Source: TMP-86 sp046347195
Lineage (GTDB): Bacteria > Pseudomonadota > Gammaproteobacteria > Steroidobacterales > Steroidobacteraceae
Assembly (NCBI GenBank): GCA_046347195.1
Contig: JAXMGQ010000010.1
Location: 56,482 to 120,481 of the forward strand
Direction: 5' to 3'
Length of the DNA stretch: 64,000 bases
Part shown: positions 26,503-35,869 of the stretch, one piece after another
Position numbering within the stretch: the stretch's first letter is position 1
How the letters are laid out: every line of letters begins with the position of its first letter
Notes under the pieces: generated by a model
Seen by the model: only the letters and a program-made list of their open reading frames with translations
Told to the model about the DNA's origin: nothing
Databases searched by the model: none
Translations under genes and position numbers: made by a program

Positions 26503-28077
26503 TCAGCGGGCATCGGGCCGCAACGCGAAGCGCTGCACCTTGCCGGACGCCGTGGTCGGCAGCGCATCCATGAAATGGACGCGGCGCGGCACCTTGTAGT
26601 TCGCCATGTTCTCGCGACACCATGCAATGAGGGAGGGTTCGTCGAGGGTGACGCCCGGGCGCAAGACGACGTAGGCATGGCCGACTTCGCCCATCCGCTC
26701 GTCGGGGGCACCGGCCACGGCAACCTGTGCGACGGCGGGATGCGCGCCCAGCAGGTTCTCGATCTCCGCCGGGTAGCAATTGAAGCCGCCGACGATGAAC
26801 ATGTCCTTCTTCCGGTCGGTGATGCGCAGATACCCCGATTCGTCCATGACGCCGATGTCGCCCGTGTGCAGCCACCCATCGCTGTCGATGGCCGCCCGGG
26901 TGGCGGCCTCATCGTCGAAGTAGCCGAGCATGACGTTGTAGCCGCGCACCAGCAGTTCCCCCTCCGATCCCCTGGGTACCTCATGGCCCGCCTCGTCGAC
27001 GGCACGCACTTCGACCCCCGGCAAGGGTGCACCACAGGTGCGGGCGATGCGCTCGGGGCTGTCGCCACGCCTGCACATGCTCACGCAGCCGGTCGATTCC
27101 GTCAGGCCATAGCCGGTGATCACGGTACGGAATCCGAGCTCGGAGCGCATGCGCTCGATCAGCGTCACGGGCACGTTCGCGGCCCCGGTCACGGCCAGTC
27201 GCAGCGAGGAGACATCGACCGGCGCGCGCTCGCGGCTGGTCAGCAGCGACTGGAACAGCGTCGGTGGACCGGGGAGCACCGAGATCCGATCCGTCACGAT
27301 GCGCTGCATGACCACTTCGGCGTCGAATATGGCCAGCGGCAGAATGGTGGCGCCACGCAGCAGACAAGCCAGCCAGCCGGACTTGTAGCCGAATGCGTGG
27401 AAAAACGGATTGACGATCAGGTATCGATCGCCATGTTCGAGACCGACGATGGAGGACCAGGCATCGAACACACGGATGTTCTGCGCGTGTGAACTCATGA
27501 CGCCCTTGGGTTGACCGGTGGTACCCGAGGTGAACAGGATGTCTGCGATGTCCTCGCCACGCAGCCGCGCCATGCGCGCGGTCAGATCGTGCTGAGCGAC
27601 CGTGGCACCCGCGGCAAGGAACGCGTCCCAGTCGGGGCCGTCGAGCACGATGCGCCGCTCGAGCGAGGGCAGCGACTCGCCGGCAAGAAGGTCGGCGTAG
27701 CGCGTGCCCAGGAGCTCGTGAACCTGCACGAGGATGCGCGCGCCGCTGCGGTTCAGGATATACGCGGCTTCGCGTCCCTTGAGCCGCGTGTTGAGCGGCA
27801 CGACGATGGCGCCGACCGACTGAGCGCCGAGCGCCGCCACGATCCAGCGAGCGGTGTTCGGCGCCCAGATGGCCACGCGGTCGCCGTGCTGCACGCCGTA
27901 GGCGACGAAGCCGGCCGCGGCGCTGCGGACCTCGGCCTCGAGCTCGAGGTAAGTCCAGCGTCGGCCGGCTTCCTCGAGCGCCACGTCGCCGCCGTGCTCG
28001 CGCGCGGCGCGTGCCAGAGCAGCCGGACCGGTTGCGGGGAGTGGGTCTTGCGTGTGCTTCACCGTAACGTCTACCAT
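26503..28077 (-). CDS. fadD3: FadD3-like acyl-CoA ligase (HIP-CoA ligase type)
   Basis: 524 aa from MVDVTVKHTQ; ATG at 28092 is an alternative. AMP-binding ILFTSGTTGQPKGVMSS, GYGLTESTGCVSM, GWLHTGDIGVMDESGYLRITDRKKDMFIVGG in pieces, and the A10 lysine in LPTTASGKVQRF. FadD3 (Rv3561, ~507 aa) activates HIP, the entry to the ipd pathway. The only other ligase in the window (15334) is of the FATP type, so this is the better FadD3 candidate. A BaiB-like or other aryl acid ligase remains possible. Confidence 0.72.
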   Translation of the reverse strand: MVDVTVKHTQDPLPATGPAALARAAREHGGDVALEEAGRRWTYLELEAEVRSAAAGFVAYGVQHGDRVAIWAPNTARWIVAALGAQSVGAIVVPLNTRLKGREAAYILNRSGARILVQVHELLGTRYADLLAGESLPSLERRIVLDGPDWDAFLAAGATVAQHDLTARMARLRGEDIADILFTSGTTGQPKGVMSSHAQNIRVFDAWSSIVGLEHGDRYLIVNPFFHAFGYKSGWLACLLRGATILPLAIFDAEVVMQRIVTDRISVLPGPPTLFQSLLTSRERAPVDVSSLRLAVTGAANVPVTLIERMRSELGFRTVITGYGLTESTGCVSMCRRGDSPERIARTCGAPLPGVEVRAVDEAGHEVPRGSEGELLVRGYNVMLGYFDDEAATRAAIDSDGWLHTGDIGVMDESGYLRITDRKKDMFIVGGFNCYPAEIENLLGAHPAVAQVAVAGAPDERMGEVGHAYVVLRPGVTLDEPSLIAWCRENMANYKVPRRVHFMDALPTTASGKVQRFALRPDAR

Positions 28078-28165
28078 GAGCCGCTCGATCATTCGGACAT
28101 CGAATTCAGATTCGGATTTGCCCGAAAACCGTAACAGATAATCACGCGCGGCGCGAGGAGCGAAA
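28078..28165. promoter_or_regulatory. Divergent promoter region between fadD3-like and SDR genes
   Basis: The 88-bp gap separates two genes read in opposite directions. It is AT-richer than its neighbours and contains GACATCGAATTC and AGATTCGGATTTGCCCG, with imperfect ATTCGGA direct repeats at about 28091 and 28114. A regulator could bind here and control both sides. The GAGGAG at 28155-28160 serves the SDR. Confidence 0.4.
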
Positions 28166-28963
28166 GTGGCGGAGGCGGTGCTGGACTTCTCAGGCAGCCG
28201 GGTGCTGGTGACCGGCGGCACTGGAGGCATCGGCCGAGGTATCGCCGCGGCGTTCCTTGCTCGCGGAGCCACGGTGATCGTTTGCGGCCGCAGGGATCCG
28301 GGGCGGTCGCCGGGCGCAGCCGGACAAGAGCCCGAATTTCGCAAGTGCGACGTGCGTGAGGCGGATCAGTGCCGTGCGCTGCTCGACAATATCGCGCGTG
28401 ATCACGGCGGCCTCGACGTGCTGGTGAACAACGCGGGAGGGAGTCCGGAGGTCGACTCTGCGACCTGTTCCCCGTCGCTGATCGAAAAAGTGATTCGCTT
28501 GAACCTGACCTCGGCATTCTTCATGTCGCAGGCGGCGTATTCGGTCATGAAGAACCAGCCGGAGGGCGGCTCGATCATCAACATATCGAGCGTTTCCGCG
28601 GTTCGTTCATCGCCGCGTACCGCGGCCTATGGCGCCGCCAAGGCCGGTTTGCTCAACCTCACGGAGTCGCTGGCCATGGAGTGGGGTCCGCAGCGCATCC
28701 GGGTCAACGCCATCATCGTCGGCCTCGTGGCTACCGAGAACTCGCTGGATCATTACGGGGGGGAAGAGGGCGTGAAGCGCGTCGGCAACATGCTTCCTCT
28801 CCAGCGTATGGGCACCCCACGTGATGTGGCCGATGCCTGCCTGTACCTCGCATCGCCGCTGGCCGCTTATGTCAGCGGCGCCAAGCTCGAGGTCCATGGC
28901 GGGGGTGAGAAGCCGGTCTTCCTGGATCTCGCGAAATCCGCCAAGGACGACAGCAGTCGGTGA
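28166..28963 (+). CDS. Short-chain dehydrogenase/reductase
   Basis: 265 aa with a GTG start set by GAGGAG 6 bases upstream. VLVTGGTGGIGRGIAAAF at about 13-30, NNAGG at about 90, ISSVSA and catalytic YGAAKAG at about 152-158, RVNAIIVGLVATE. Classical NAD(P)-dependent SDR. It may oxidise a steroid hydroxyl or a beta-hydroxyacyl-CoA; several KstR2-regulon and bai (BaiA) SDRs look alike and the step cannot be fixed. Confidence 0.78.
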   Translation: MAEAVLDFSGSRVLVTGGTGGIGRGIAAAFLARGATVIVCGRRDPGRSPGAAGQEPEFRKCDVREADQCRALLDNIARDHGGLDVLVNNAGGSPEVDSATCSPSLIEKVIRLNLTSAFFMSQAAYSVMKNQPEGGSIINISSVSAVRSSPRTAAYGAAKAGLLNLTESLAMEWGPQRIRVNAIIVGLVATENSLDHYGGEEGVKRVGNMLPLQRMGTPRDVADACLYLASPLAAYVSGAKLEVHGGGEKPVFLDLAKSAKDDSSR

Positions 28964-29069
28964 CTGCGGCAGGAGCGGACGCACGGGCGGGACGTCTGGC
29001 CGGTTTGCGCGCCGGTCAGGGGTCGGCTTATCATCGGCTGCGGCCTTGAGTCCCAGGTAAGGGCCGTAT

Positions 29070-30248
29070 GTGAGCCGGCAGCCAGTGTCCCATCAGCCAT
29101 CTGAACCGAACCATCCGCAGGAGACCCCGCTCTCCCTGGAACAGTTCAGCACCTTGATCGGCGCCGTTTACGAGGGGCCTCTCGAAACCGTGCCGTGGAG
29201 CGGGATGCTGGTGATGCTGCGGGAGATCATGCGTGCGAACTGGGCGACGCTGATTCTGCGGCCCGCTTCCGCCGACCAGTTGGCGCTGCTGATTCGGGCC
29301 GGTCTCCGGGGCCCGGAAGTCTATACCGCCGCCTACACCCACAATGACATTTTCTCCATGGATCCGTTCGTGGGGCTGCCGGCTGATCGCGTCGTGACCA
29401 TCGACGAAATGATCGACACCTCCTGGATGAGCGGAAAGTTCTACGAGACCTTCCTGGAGCCGAACGACATCCGCTACATCATGGGGGCCGATATCGTCAC
29501 CGAGAACGGTGCCGACTGCCGTCTGCGGATCACGCGGCCGGGCAATGAGGAAGATTTCTCCGCGCAGACCAAAGCATTATGTCAGGCACTGCTTCCGCAC
29601 CTGCGGCGTGCGATGACGCTGCACTCGCGCATCGGGCGCATCGAGACGGAACTCCAACTGTACTCGAACACGATGGACCGCATGCTGGTCGGAACGGTGC
29701 TGCTCGATGAAAAGGGTGCGATCATCCGCTCCAACAGCGTTGCCGGTTCCATGCTGGCGGAGAAGGATGGCATGCGGGTCAGCCAGAACAGGGTGCATGC
29801 CGAACTGCCGACCGAGGACAGGGACTTGCAACGCCTGATCAGGATCGGGCTCGGGGCGCACGGCGTAGTGCCGTCGGTGCCGCAGGCAATGTCGGTGACG
29901 CGATGCTCCGGGCGAGCCAGCCTCGGCGTGGTGGTGCGCCCGATACCGGTGGGCGAATGGCCCGAAGACCGGCATCGTCCGACGGCCGTGGTGTTCATCA
30001 GGGATCCCGAGCGAAAATCGCAGCTTTCGCTCGAGATGGTCCGGTACCTGTTCGGCCTGACGGGTGCGGAAGCCACGCTCGCCGTGTTGCTGGCGAACGG
30101 GTTCACCCTGGACGAGGCGGCCGTGGAGCTCAAGATCCGCAAGAACACGATTCGTGCCCATCTGCGCTCGATCTTTGCCAAGACCGGGGTACGACGCCAG
30201 ACGACCTTGATCCACCTGCTGTTGAACAGCGTCGCCTCGATCAACTGA
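29070..30248 (+). CDS. LuxR-family transcriptional regulator
   Basis: 392 aa, GTG start. The last ~60 residues form a LuxR helix-turn-helix: FGLTGAEATLAVLLANGFTL, DEAAVELKIRKNTIRAHLRS, IFAKTGVRRQTTLIHLLL. The N-terminal 300 residues hold a PAS-like middle segment (VLLDEKGAIIRSNSVAGSML) and no receiver domain. LuxR proteins of this layout regulate steroid degradation in some proteobacteria (for example TeiR/TesR types). It sits among steroid genes and next to the second TAGTCCTT dyad, so it is the best candidate regulator. Confidence 0.82.
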   Translation: MSRQPVSHQPSEPNHPQETPLSLEQFSTLIGAVYEGPLETVPWSGMLVMLREIMRANWATLILRPASADQLALLIRAGLRGPEVYTAAYTHNDIFSMDPFVGLPADRVVTIDEMIDTSWMSGKFYETFLEPNDIRYIMGADIVTENGADCRLRITRPGNEEDFSAQTKALCQALLPHLRRAMTLHSRIGRIETELQLYSNTMDRMLVGTVLLDEKGAIIRSNSVAGSMLAEKDGMRVSQNRVHAELPTEDRDLQRLIRIGLGAHGVVPSVPQAMSVTRCSGRASLGVVVRPIPVGEWPEDRHRPTAVVFIRDPERKSQLSLEMVRYLFGLTGAEATLAVLLANGFTLDEAAVELKIRKNTIRAHLRSIFAKTGVRRQTTLIHLLLNSVASIN

Positions 30249-30280
30249 AGTCCCGTTGCCCGAACGCAGCCCTTGCGGTG

Positions 30281-30295
30281 TAGTCCTTGTGGACG
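30281..30295. promoter_or_regulatory. Candidate operator TAGTCCTT-GT-GGACG upstream of the BaiE-like gene
   Basis: Differs from the dyad at 866-880 at only two central bases. It lies 33 bases after the LuxR gene and 54 bases before the BaiE-like ATG. The shared form TAGTCCTTNNGGACG could be the site of the adjacent LuxR regulator. Confidence 0.4.
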
Positions 30296-30348
30296 AGGTT
30301 GAAGAGGCCTATCCCGACTAGCCTTGGCATCAGAGGAGCAGAGCTACC

Positions 30349-30870
30349 ATGTCGATCACGATCGAGGAACTGGGACGGCAGGTCCAGGCATTGCGCGACA
30401 TCGAAGAGATCAAGCGTCTCAAACACGCCTATTTCCGCTGCATCGATACGCTCAACATCGAGGAACTCAAGCGGATCACGCACCCCGAGATCACGACCTG
30501 CTACGTCGGCGGCAGCTATCGCATCGAACTCAAGAACCAGGCCGAGTTCATCGAGATGATCGCCAGCTCGTTCAACGCCTCGTGTGTGGCCCGTCACAAT
30601 GGGCATCACCCGGAAATCGAGATCCTCGGCGATCGGGATGCCACCGGCATCTGGTACCTGCATGACGAATTTCTCAATCTGGGCATGATGCTGCGGACCG
30701 AAGGCACGGCCTTGTACCAGGATCGTTACTTGAAGGTCGATGGTCGCTGGGTGATCAAGCACCAGAGCTATGAACGGATCTACGAGCGGGTCGAGCCCAT
30801 CGAGGCGGCTCCCAACCTGACGGTCAACAGGCTGGCCGTCCTCGGTCGCCAGTTGCCGGCAGACCGGTGA
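30349..30870 (+). CDS. SnoaL/NTF2-fold protein resembling bile acid 7-alpha-dehydratase (BaiE/Hsh2 type)
   Basis: 173 aa, AGAGGAG upstream. Against BaiE as recalled, the sequence aligns nearly without gaps: HAYFRCIDTLN gives Tyr28 and Asp33 (BaiE Tyr30, Asp35), RHNGHHPEIEI gives His83 (BaiE His83), GIWYLHDEF gives Asp106 (BaiE Asp106), and SYERIYERV gives Arg143 (BaiE Arg146). All five catalytic positions are kept. It should therefore dehydrate a 7-alpha-hydroxy-3-oxo-delta-4 steroid, or a similar substrate. Sphingobium Hsh2 is a proteobacterial precedent. A scytalone-dehydratase-like role on another substrate is possible. Confidence 0.75.
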   Translation: MSITIEELGRQVQALRDIEEIKRLKHAYFRCIDTLNIEELKRITHPEITTCYVGGSYRIELKNQAEFIEMIASSFNASCVARHNGHHPEIEILGDRDATGIWYLHDEFLNLGMMLRTEGTALYQDRYLKVDGRWVIKHQSYERIYERVEPIEAAPNLTVNRLAVLGRQLPADR

Positions 30871-30913
30871 GCAGGTCGCGGGCGCCGCAGGCTGGTGGTA
30901 ACTGGGAGGCGGG

Positions 30914-31792
30914 ATGCAATTCTGGCAATCGTCGTTTCTGTGCGAAGGCGATCAACTCGTCGGTGTTGCGAAGCACTGCGAGAGCGTGGGCTTTCATGGA
31001 TTTCTCTTGCCGGACCATCTCGTGCATCCGGAGAAGCAGGACTCCAGGTACCTGTACTCGGCCGATCACAAGCCGCCCCAGTTCAGGGATGACACGCCGT
31101 GGCCCGATGTCTGGACCATGATCGCGGGACTCGCGGCAACAGCCAGGAAGCTGCACTTCTGTCCCAATGTGTACATCCTGCCCTTGCGCCACCCGATCGA
31201 GGTCGCCAAGACCACCGGGAGCCTCGCGTACTTCACCGGCGGGCGCGTGCACCTGGGCGCCGGCGCCGGCTGGATGAAGGAAGAGTTCGACATGATGGGC
31301 GTCGATTTTCATACCCGCGGCAAGCGTTTCGACGAGTGCATCGATGTCATCCGCAAATTGCAGACCGGCAAGTACGTGGAACACCAAGGGCAGTTCTTCA
31401 ATTTTCCGCGCATCATCATGACCCCGATACCGCCCGCGCCGGTGCCGATCCTGATTGGTGGTACCAGTGAGCCGGCGCTCAGGCGCGCAGCGCGCCTGGG
31501 CGACGGCTATGTCTCGCCGGGGCAGACAATGGAAGAGGAAATGGCGACGCTGAAGAAGCTGGACAAGTTGCGCCGGGAATTCGGCACGCACGGCAAACCT
31601 TTCAGTGCGATCGTGGCCATCAGGCCGGAAGGCAAGCCGGTCACGCCGGCCGACGTGCGCCGTCTCGAAGATGCGGGCGCGACCGGCTACACGGTGTTTC
31701 CGTTCGCGTTCACGATCGGCCCCGGCACGACTCTTGCCCAGAAATGCGCGGAGATGGATCGCGTGGCCGAGGAGCTGATCTCCAGGACCTGA
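30914..31792 (+). CDS. LLM-class flavin-dependent (F420-type, TIGR03619-like) oxidoreductase
   Basis: 292 aa luciferase-like TIM barrel: GFHGFLLPDHLVHPEKQ near 30, PWPDVWTMIAGLAATARKL, LRHPIEVAKTTGSLAYFTGGR, GAGAGWMKEEFDMMGVDFHTR in two pieces, and PVPILIGGTSEPALRRAARLGDGY. These are typical of the F420-dependent LLM subfamily. With the Ddn-like protein at 22329 it is the second deazaflavin-type enzyme here. The substrate is unknown; a steroid intermediate is likely from context. Confidence 0.8.
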   Translation: MQFWQSSFLCEGDQLVGVAKHCESVGFHGFLLPDHLVHPEKQDSRYLYSADHKPPQFRDDTPWPDVWTMIAGLAATARKLHFCPNVYILPLRHPIEVAKTTGSLAYFTGGRVHLGAGAGWMKEEFDMMGVDFHTRGKRFDECIDVIRKLQTGKYVEHQGQFFNFPRIIMTPIPPAPVPILIGGTSEPALRRAARLGDGYVSPGQTMEEEMATLKKLDKLRREFGTHGKPFSAIVAIRPEGKPVTPADVRRLEDAGATGYTVFPFAFTIGPGTTLAQKCAEMDRVAEELISRT

Positions 31793-32818
31793 ATGAGCGC
31801 CCCGCCGGTTTCCGCTGAAGCAATCGGTTTGGGCCAGCTGGCGGCGATGGCGATCTCGCCGGGTGTGGAGGCCGCTTCGCCCCTCGCCGATGTTCCTTAT
31901 CTCTTGCTGCATCTCGCAGGGTCTGCGGGTCGGGTGGGCGCACAGGAAGAGGCTCTGCTGGCGCGCTGGCTGCGCCGGCAGCCATGTCCCGTGCTGGCGA
32001 TCGTGGACGCGGACGCAAGTGGGCCCCTGCGGGAGGCCTGTGATGTCGTGGTGGCCGATGTGGCGTCTCTCGATGCCGTATTCGAGAACGTCCGCCGCTC
32101 GCCGCTGGCCGCGATGGTGCTGGTGCAGGTGCTGCGTGCAACCGAACCCATGGCCGTCGAGCCGGCGCTGGTGGTCGAGTCGCTTGCCTTTGCGACGCTG
32201 CAGGCGGGTCCGGAGTTTCGCCGCTGGCTGGAGCGGCGGCGGCCGCGCGCGGATCCCTGCGGCCGCGATCCGGGGCCGGCGGTGGAGCTGGAGCGTCGGG
32301 GCGATCACCTCGATATCCGGCTCAATCGCCCTGCTCGTCGCAACGCGCTGTCGGTGGAGATGCGCGATGAACTGTACGAGGCCCTGCAACTCGTGGCAGC
32401 CGATACGTCGATCGACCAGGCGGAGATTTCCGGCAACGGCGACTGTTTCAGCTCCGGCGGCGATCTCGATGAATTCGGCACCGCGCGCGACGCCGCGACC
32501 GCACACGCCATTCGCAGCCTGCGATTGCCGGCAGTCATGTTGAACGAGTGTGCCGGGCGTGTGGTGTTCCGGCTGCATGGCGCCTGCATCGGCGCCGGTG
32601 TGGAGATGGCTGCCTTTGGAAAATCGGTGCGTGCGTCGCGCGATGCGTTCTTCCAGCTTCCCGAGATTCGCATGGGCTTGATTCCCGGGGCCGGCGGCTG
32701 CGTCAGCATCCCGCGGCGCATCGGCCGCCAGCGTGCCGCGTACATGGCCCTGTCGGCGGAGCGAATCGATGCGCCGACGGCTCTGGCCTGGGGGTTGGTC
32801 GACGCCATCGACGATTGA
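31793..32818 (+). CDS. Crotonase-family protein with a degenerate N-terminal crotonase-like half
   Basis: 341 aa, starting on the base after the LLM stop. Residues 165-341 are a crotonase core: HLDIRLNRPARRNALSVEM, FSSGGDLDEFG, FRLHGACIGAGVEMAAFGK, FFQLPEIRMGLIPGAGGCVS. Residues 35-150 look like a second, worn crotonase (QPCPVLAIVDADASGPLREA, CDVVVADVASLDAVFENV, ALVVESLAFATLQAG) with no oxyanion-hole glycines. Enoyl-CoA hydratase or isomerase activity is likely; the exact step is not known. Confidence 0.75.
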   Translation: MSAPPVSAEAIGLGQLAAMAISPGVEAASPLADVPYLLLHLAGSAGRVGAQEEALLARWLRRQPCPVLAIVDADASGPLREACDVVVADVASLDAVFENVRRSPLAAMVLVQVLRATEPMAVEPALVVESLAFATLQAGPEFRRWLERRRPRADPCGRDPGPAVELERRGDHLDIRLNRPARRNALSVEMRDELYEALQLVAADTSIDQAEISGNGDCFSSGGDLDEFGTARDAATAHAIRSLRLPAVMLNECAGRVVFRLHGACIGAGVEMAAFGKSVRASRDAFFQLPEIRMGLIPGAGGCVSIPRRIGRQRAAYMALSAERIDAPTALAWGLVDAIDD

Positions 32819-32833
32819 CCCGAATGGCCTCGC

Positions 32834-34244
32834 TCAGATGCGCTGCCAGATCAGATGGCCGCCCTGTATGGTCGCATTCACATGAACTGCGGCGAGATCG
32901 CGACGCGCGACAGACCATGGCCGGTCGAGCAGGCACAGATCTGCCGGCATGCCCGGAGCGATGGGCGTGAGTCCCTGGCCCGGTGCCATTGGATCGCCAC
33001 TGAACAGCGCAAGCGCCTGCTCGGGCGAGAGCGCCTCGGTGGCGCCGAGCACCTGACCACCCAAGGTGCGGCGGTCGACCGCGGCCTGCATGGCGAGCCA
33101 GGGATCGGGATTGCCGAAAGGAGCATCCGTACCCGCGGCGAGCGCAATGCCTGCATCCAGGAACCCGCGCCCGCGATACAGCCATGGCCTGTCCCGGGCG
33201 GCCACATCGATGAGATAAGCATCGCCCCTTTCGCGCACGAAATTCGGCTGGGTCACGACGGCCAGCGCTTGCTGCGCAATCAGAGCCAGCACACCGGGAG
33301 GTGCCACCGAAGCGTGCTCGATGCGATCCCCGGGCCGGCTTCCAGCCATCGACAGGGCCGTGAGGGTGAGGACGGCTTCGGCTTCCGTGACGCAATGCAC
33401 GGCCACCGGGCGTCCGGCCGCGTGGCTGTGCGCGATCGCCGCGCACAGATCCTCGAGACTGGGCAGTGCGGATTCACGCAGATGGATCTTGGTGGGACCG
33501 CGGCGGACGGCACCGGCTTCGGCGATTTCATCGAGACTGACATCGCCCATCACGACCACCTTCTGCAGAAGGTCACCGCGAGCGCTGGAGTCGATGAAGT
33601 GGCGATATTCAGCGTGCGAATTCCGCGCGCCCGCATCGGTGATCCCGGTGACCCCGAATCGGGCCAGCTGCTCACTGGCCCGGGACAGCGCGGGCGGCGA
33701 TCCTGCGAGCCGCAGCCGCAGCCATGGGTCGGCGTCGTAGAGCCGGCCGGTTTCAATCGCATCGGCTGCGGGCTGCGGGACGGTGGATTGTGCCTGGTTC
33801 GCGGACAGGAGGCGCGCAAGGCCGCAGGAGTTGATGATCCAGAGGCGCCCCGAACGATGCTGGATCCGCACCGGCTTGTGGGGCACCACGCGATCGAGCC
33901 AGAAGCGGTCGATATCCCCAGCCACCGACTCGTGATATCCGATGCCGCGAATCCATGCCGCTGCGCCGAGCGGTCCCGCTTGCGCGTGCTCACTCAGCTG
34001 CTGAGCCAGTTGCTCCGCCGTCAACACCTCCGGCGGGCCGCAGCGCAGCGATTCGATCGCCGCGGCCTGTGCCAGAAGATGGATGTGATGATCGTGCAGT
34101 CCGGGAAGCAGCGCCGCCCCGCCGGCATCCAGCACGGTCTCACCGTCGCGCCGGCAAGTTCGCCGCCACTTCGACGACGCGCGCTGCATCGATCCGCACA
34201 TCCGTCACCGTGCCGGCCTGCGTCTGCGCATTGCGAATCAGCAC
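32834..34244 (-). pseudogene. YtcJ-like amidohydrolase with a frameshift near its N-terminus
   Basis: About 468 aa if repaired. The main frame (to about 34150) has PGLHDHHIHLLAQAAAIESL (metal HxH), HCVTEAEAV, RIEHASV and LAAGTDAPFGNPDPW (metal Asp). The true N-terminus VLIRNAQTQAGTVTDVRIDA lies in another frame from a GTG at 34244, which overlaps the end of the upstream gene. One extra C in CCGGCGCGACGG at about 34150-34160 explains it. The family removes amide or urea-like groups; the role here is unknown. Confidence 0.75.
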
Positions 34245-35643
34245 GCATCGCCCCAGCCTGCCGGCGCGGCATCGTTGTCCGCACCCAGGGGCCGTGCCGG
34301 CCCCACGACGGGCCGGGCAGTGGGCGGCGTGGTATCAAGCCGGCGCGAACGCGCCTCGGTCGTCCACGATTGCCAGCGCTCCCGCAGGGCCTCATCTCTC
34401 GATGGCCGGAAAAGCCGATGCAATGGGCCACCACGTCGCGCAGCGCGAGCGACACCAGCAGTCCGCCACCGCTTCGATGGCCGGCCATGGCTGCCACGGC
34501 GGCATGCATTCCGGTGAGCGGGTCGGCGATGGCATCGCCACAAATGAGCGGCAGGCCGGTCATCTGCTGCATGAGAGCCGAGAGCCCGGCCGCGACGGCA
34601 CTGTCATCTCCGAAGGCGGTCCAGCCGCTGCACGGTTCCTCGCGACCATAGCCGGTGATGCTGACCCATGTGAGGCCACGGCGCCGGGCGAGCCATTCTT
34701 CCGCGATCACGCCCAGTTGTCGCAAGGCTCGCGGGCGTGAGGACTCGATGACGATGTCGGCCCAGTCGAGTAGTGTGTGCAAGCGGTCCATGCCGTGAGC
34801 ATCGAATTCGAATGCGACACTGCGCTTGCCACGATTGAGAAGGTCGAAGAACGCCGGCGGGCCGCTGCGGGCGCCGTCCGGTCGGGTCGAGCTTTCGACT
34901 TTGATGACGTGCGCACCACACTTCTGCAGCAGGTGCGAGCACAGTGGACCCGCCCACAGCGAAGTCAGATCCACGACCCTGGGCGGAGCCGAGCGCCGTT
35001 GCAGCGGACCCGGTGGGCCATGCCGGGTCGCGATATACCACGATGCCGGAACACTCGTGGGTGGCGCCGATACGCAGGCCGCGAGACCTAGCAACCGGGC
35101 ACGTTCCACCAACGGGCCGGCGGCACGCGTCGCTACCGCCTCGCCGATGGCTTCCCAGGACCGGGCGTGTTCATCCTCCAGCCACGCGGGCACATCCGAC
35201 CAGTCGGTATCGCGGTTCAGGCTGATTGCGAACCAGCCATCTGCGGCTTCGAGCAGGCGGCAACCGCCGCCGGGAGACATCATCCCGTTCCGCTGCACCC
35301 CGGCGATGGCCGCGCGCTCTCCGAGCAGGTTGCGCCCCACCGGTAGGGAATCTGCCATCGCCGGCGCGATGCAATTGAGCGCTTTGATGAGCCCGTCGGC
35401 GCAGCTGGCGAGCGGCGCGGGGCACATCTGCGGACGGCTGCCGGCGAGTCCGGTCAGACTCATGAGGCCGCTGCTGGCCCACGAGAGGCCCGGTTCAGGA
35501 TCGCTTGTACCAGCCGACCCCAGCACCTTCAGCCCCAGCGACTCCAGCAGTGTCCGCGCATAATCGGTCGCAGTGCCGCATCCCGGCAGGAGCAGTGGCT
35601 GGTGTGCCAGCCGGATGCCTGTGCCGGGCATCAGTCCTCGCAT
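34238..35643 (-). pseudogene. CaiB/BaiF-like CoA transferase with a 2-base insertion and unusual domain order
   Basis: About 468 aa if repaired. The Rossmann start RVVDLTSLWAGPLCSHLLQK, normally at residue ~8, is at ~222 here, and HVIKVESSTRPDG follows. The catalytic Asp of the family is probably Asp374 (CGDAIADPLTGMHAA). The first 200 residues look like the small domain that normally comes later (DGWFAISLNRD, then RSWEAIGEAVATRAAGPLVE). After GFSGHRE the frame changes: CGAGAGATG should probably be CGAGATG, and the tail ALRERWQSW to PARPLGADND lies in the other frame. It would move CoA between acids, possibly bile-type acids. Confidence 0.72.
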
Positions 35644-35869
35644 CCGCTGCGCGGGCTGGAGGGAAACTGGAATTTCATGTGCGCATTGTGCCTGCTGCCG
35701 GCGGTCATGACGACCGCCGACCCGCCTCTACGGCTCAGGGTGGCGTGAGAGACTCACGTTCTCGATGCTGCAAAACAGCACGTGGGCGAGCGAGACCGGC
35801 GCGAGCGCGAGCTCAATCTTGCCGGCGTTGATGCGGCCGAGGTCGCAGCCAGCGGACTTGGCCGCTGAT

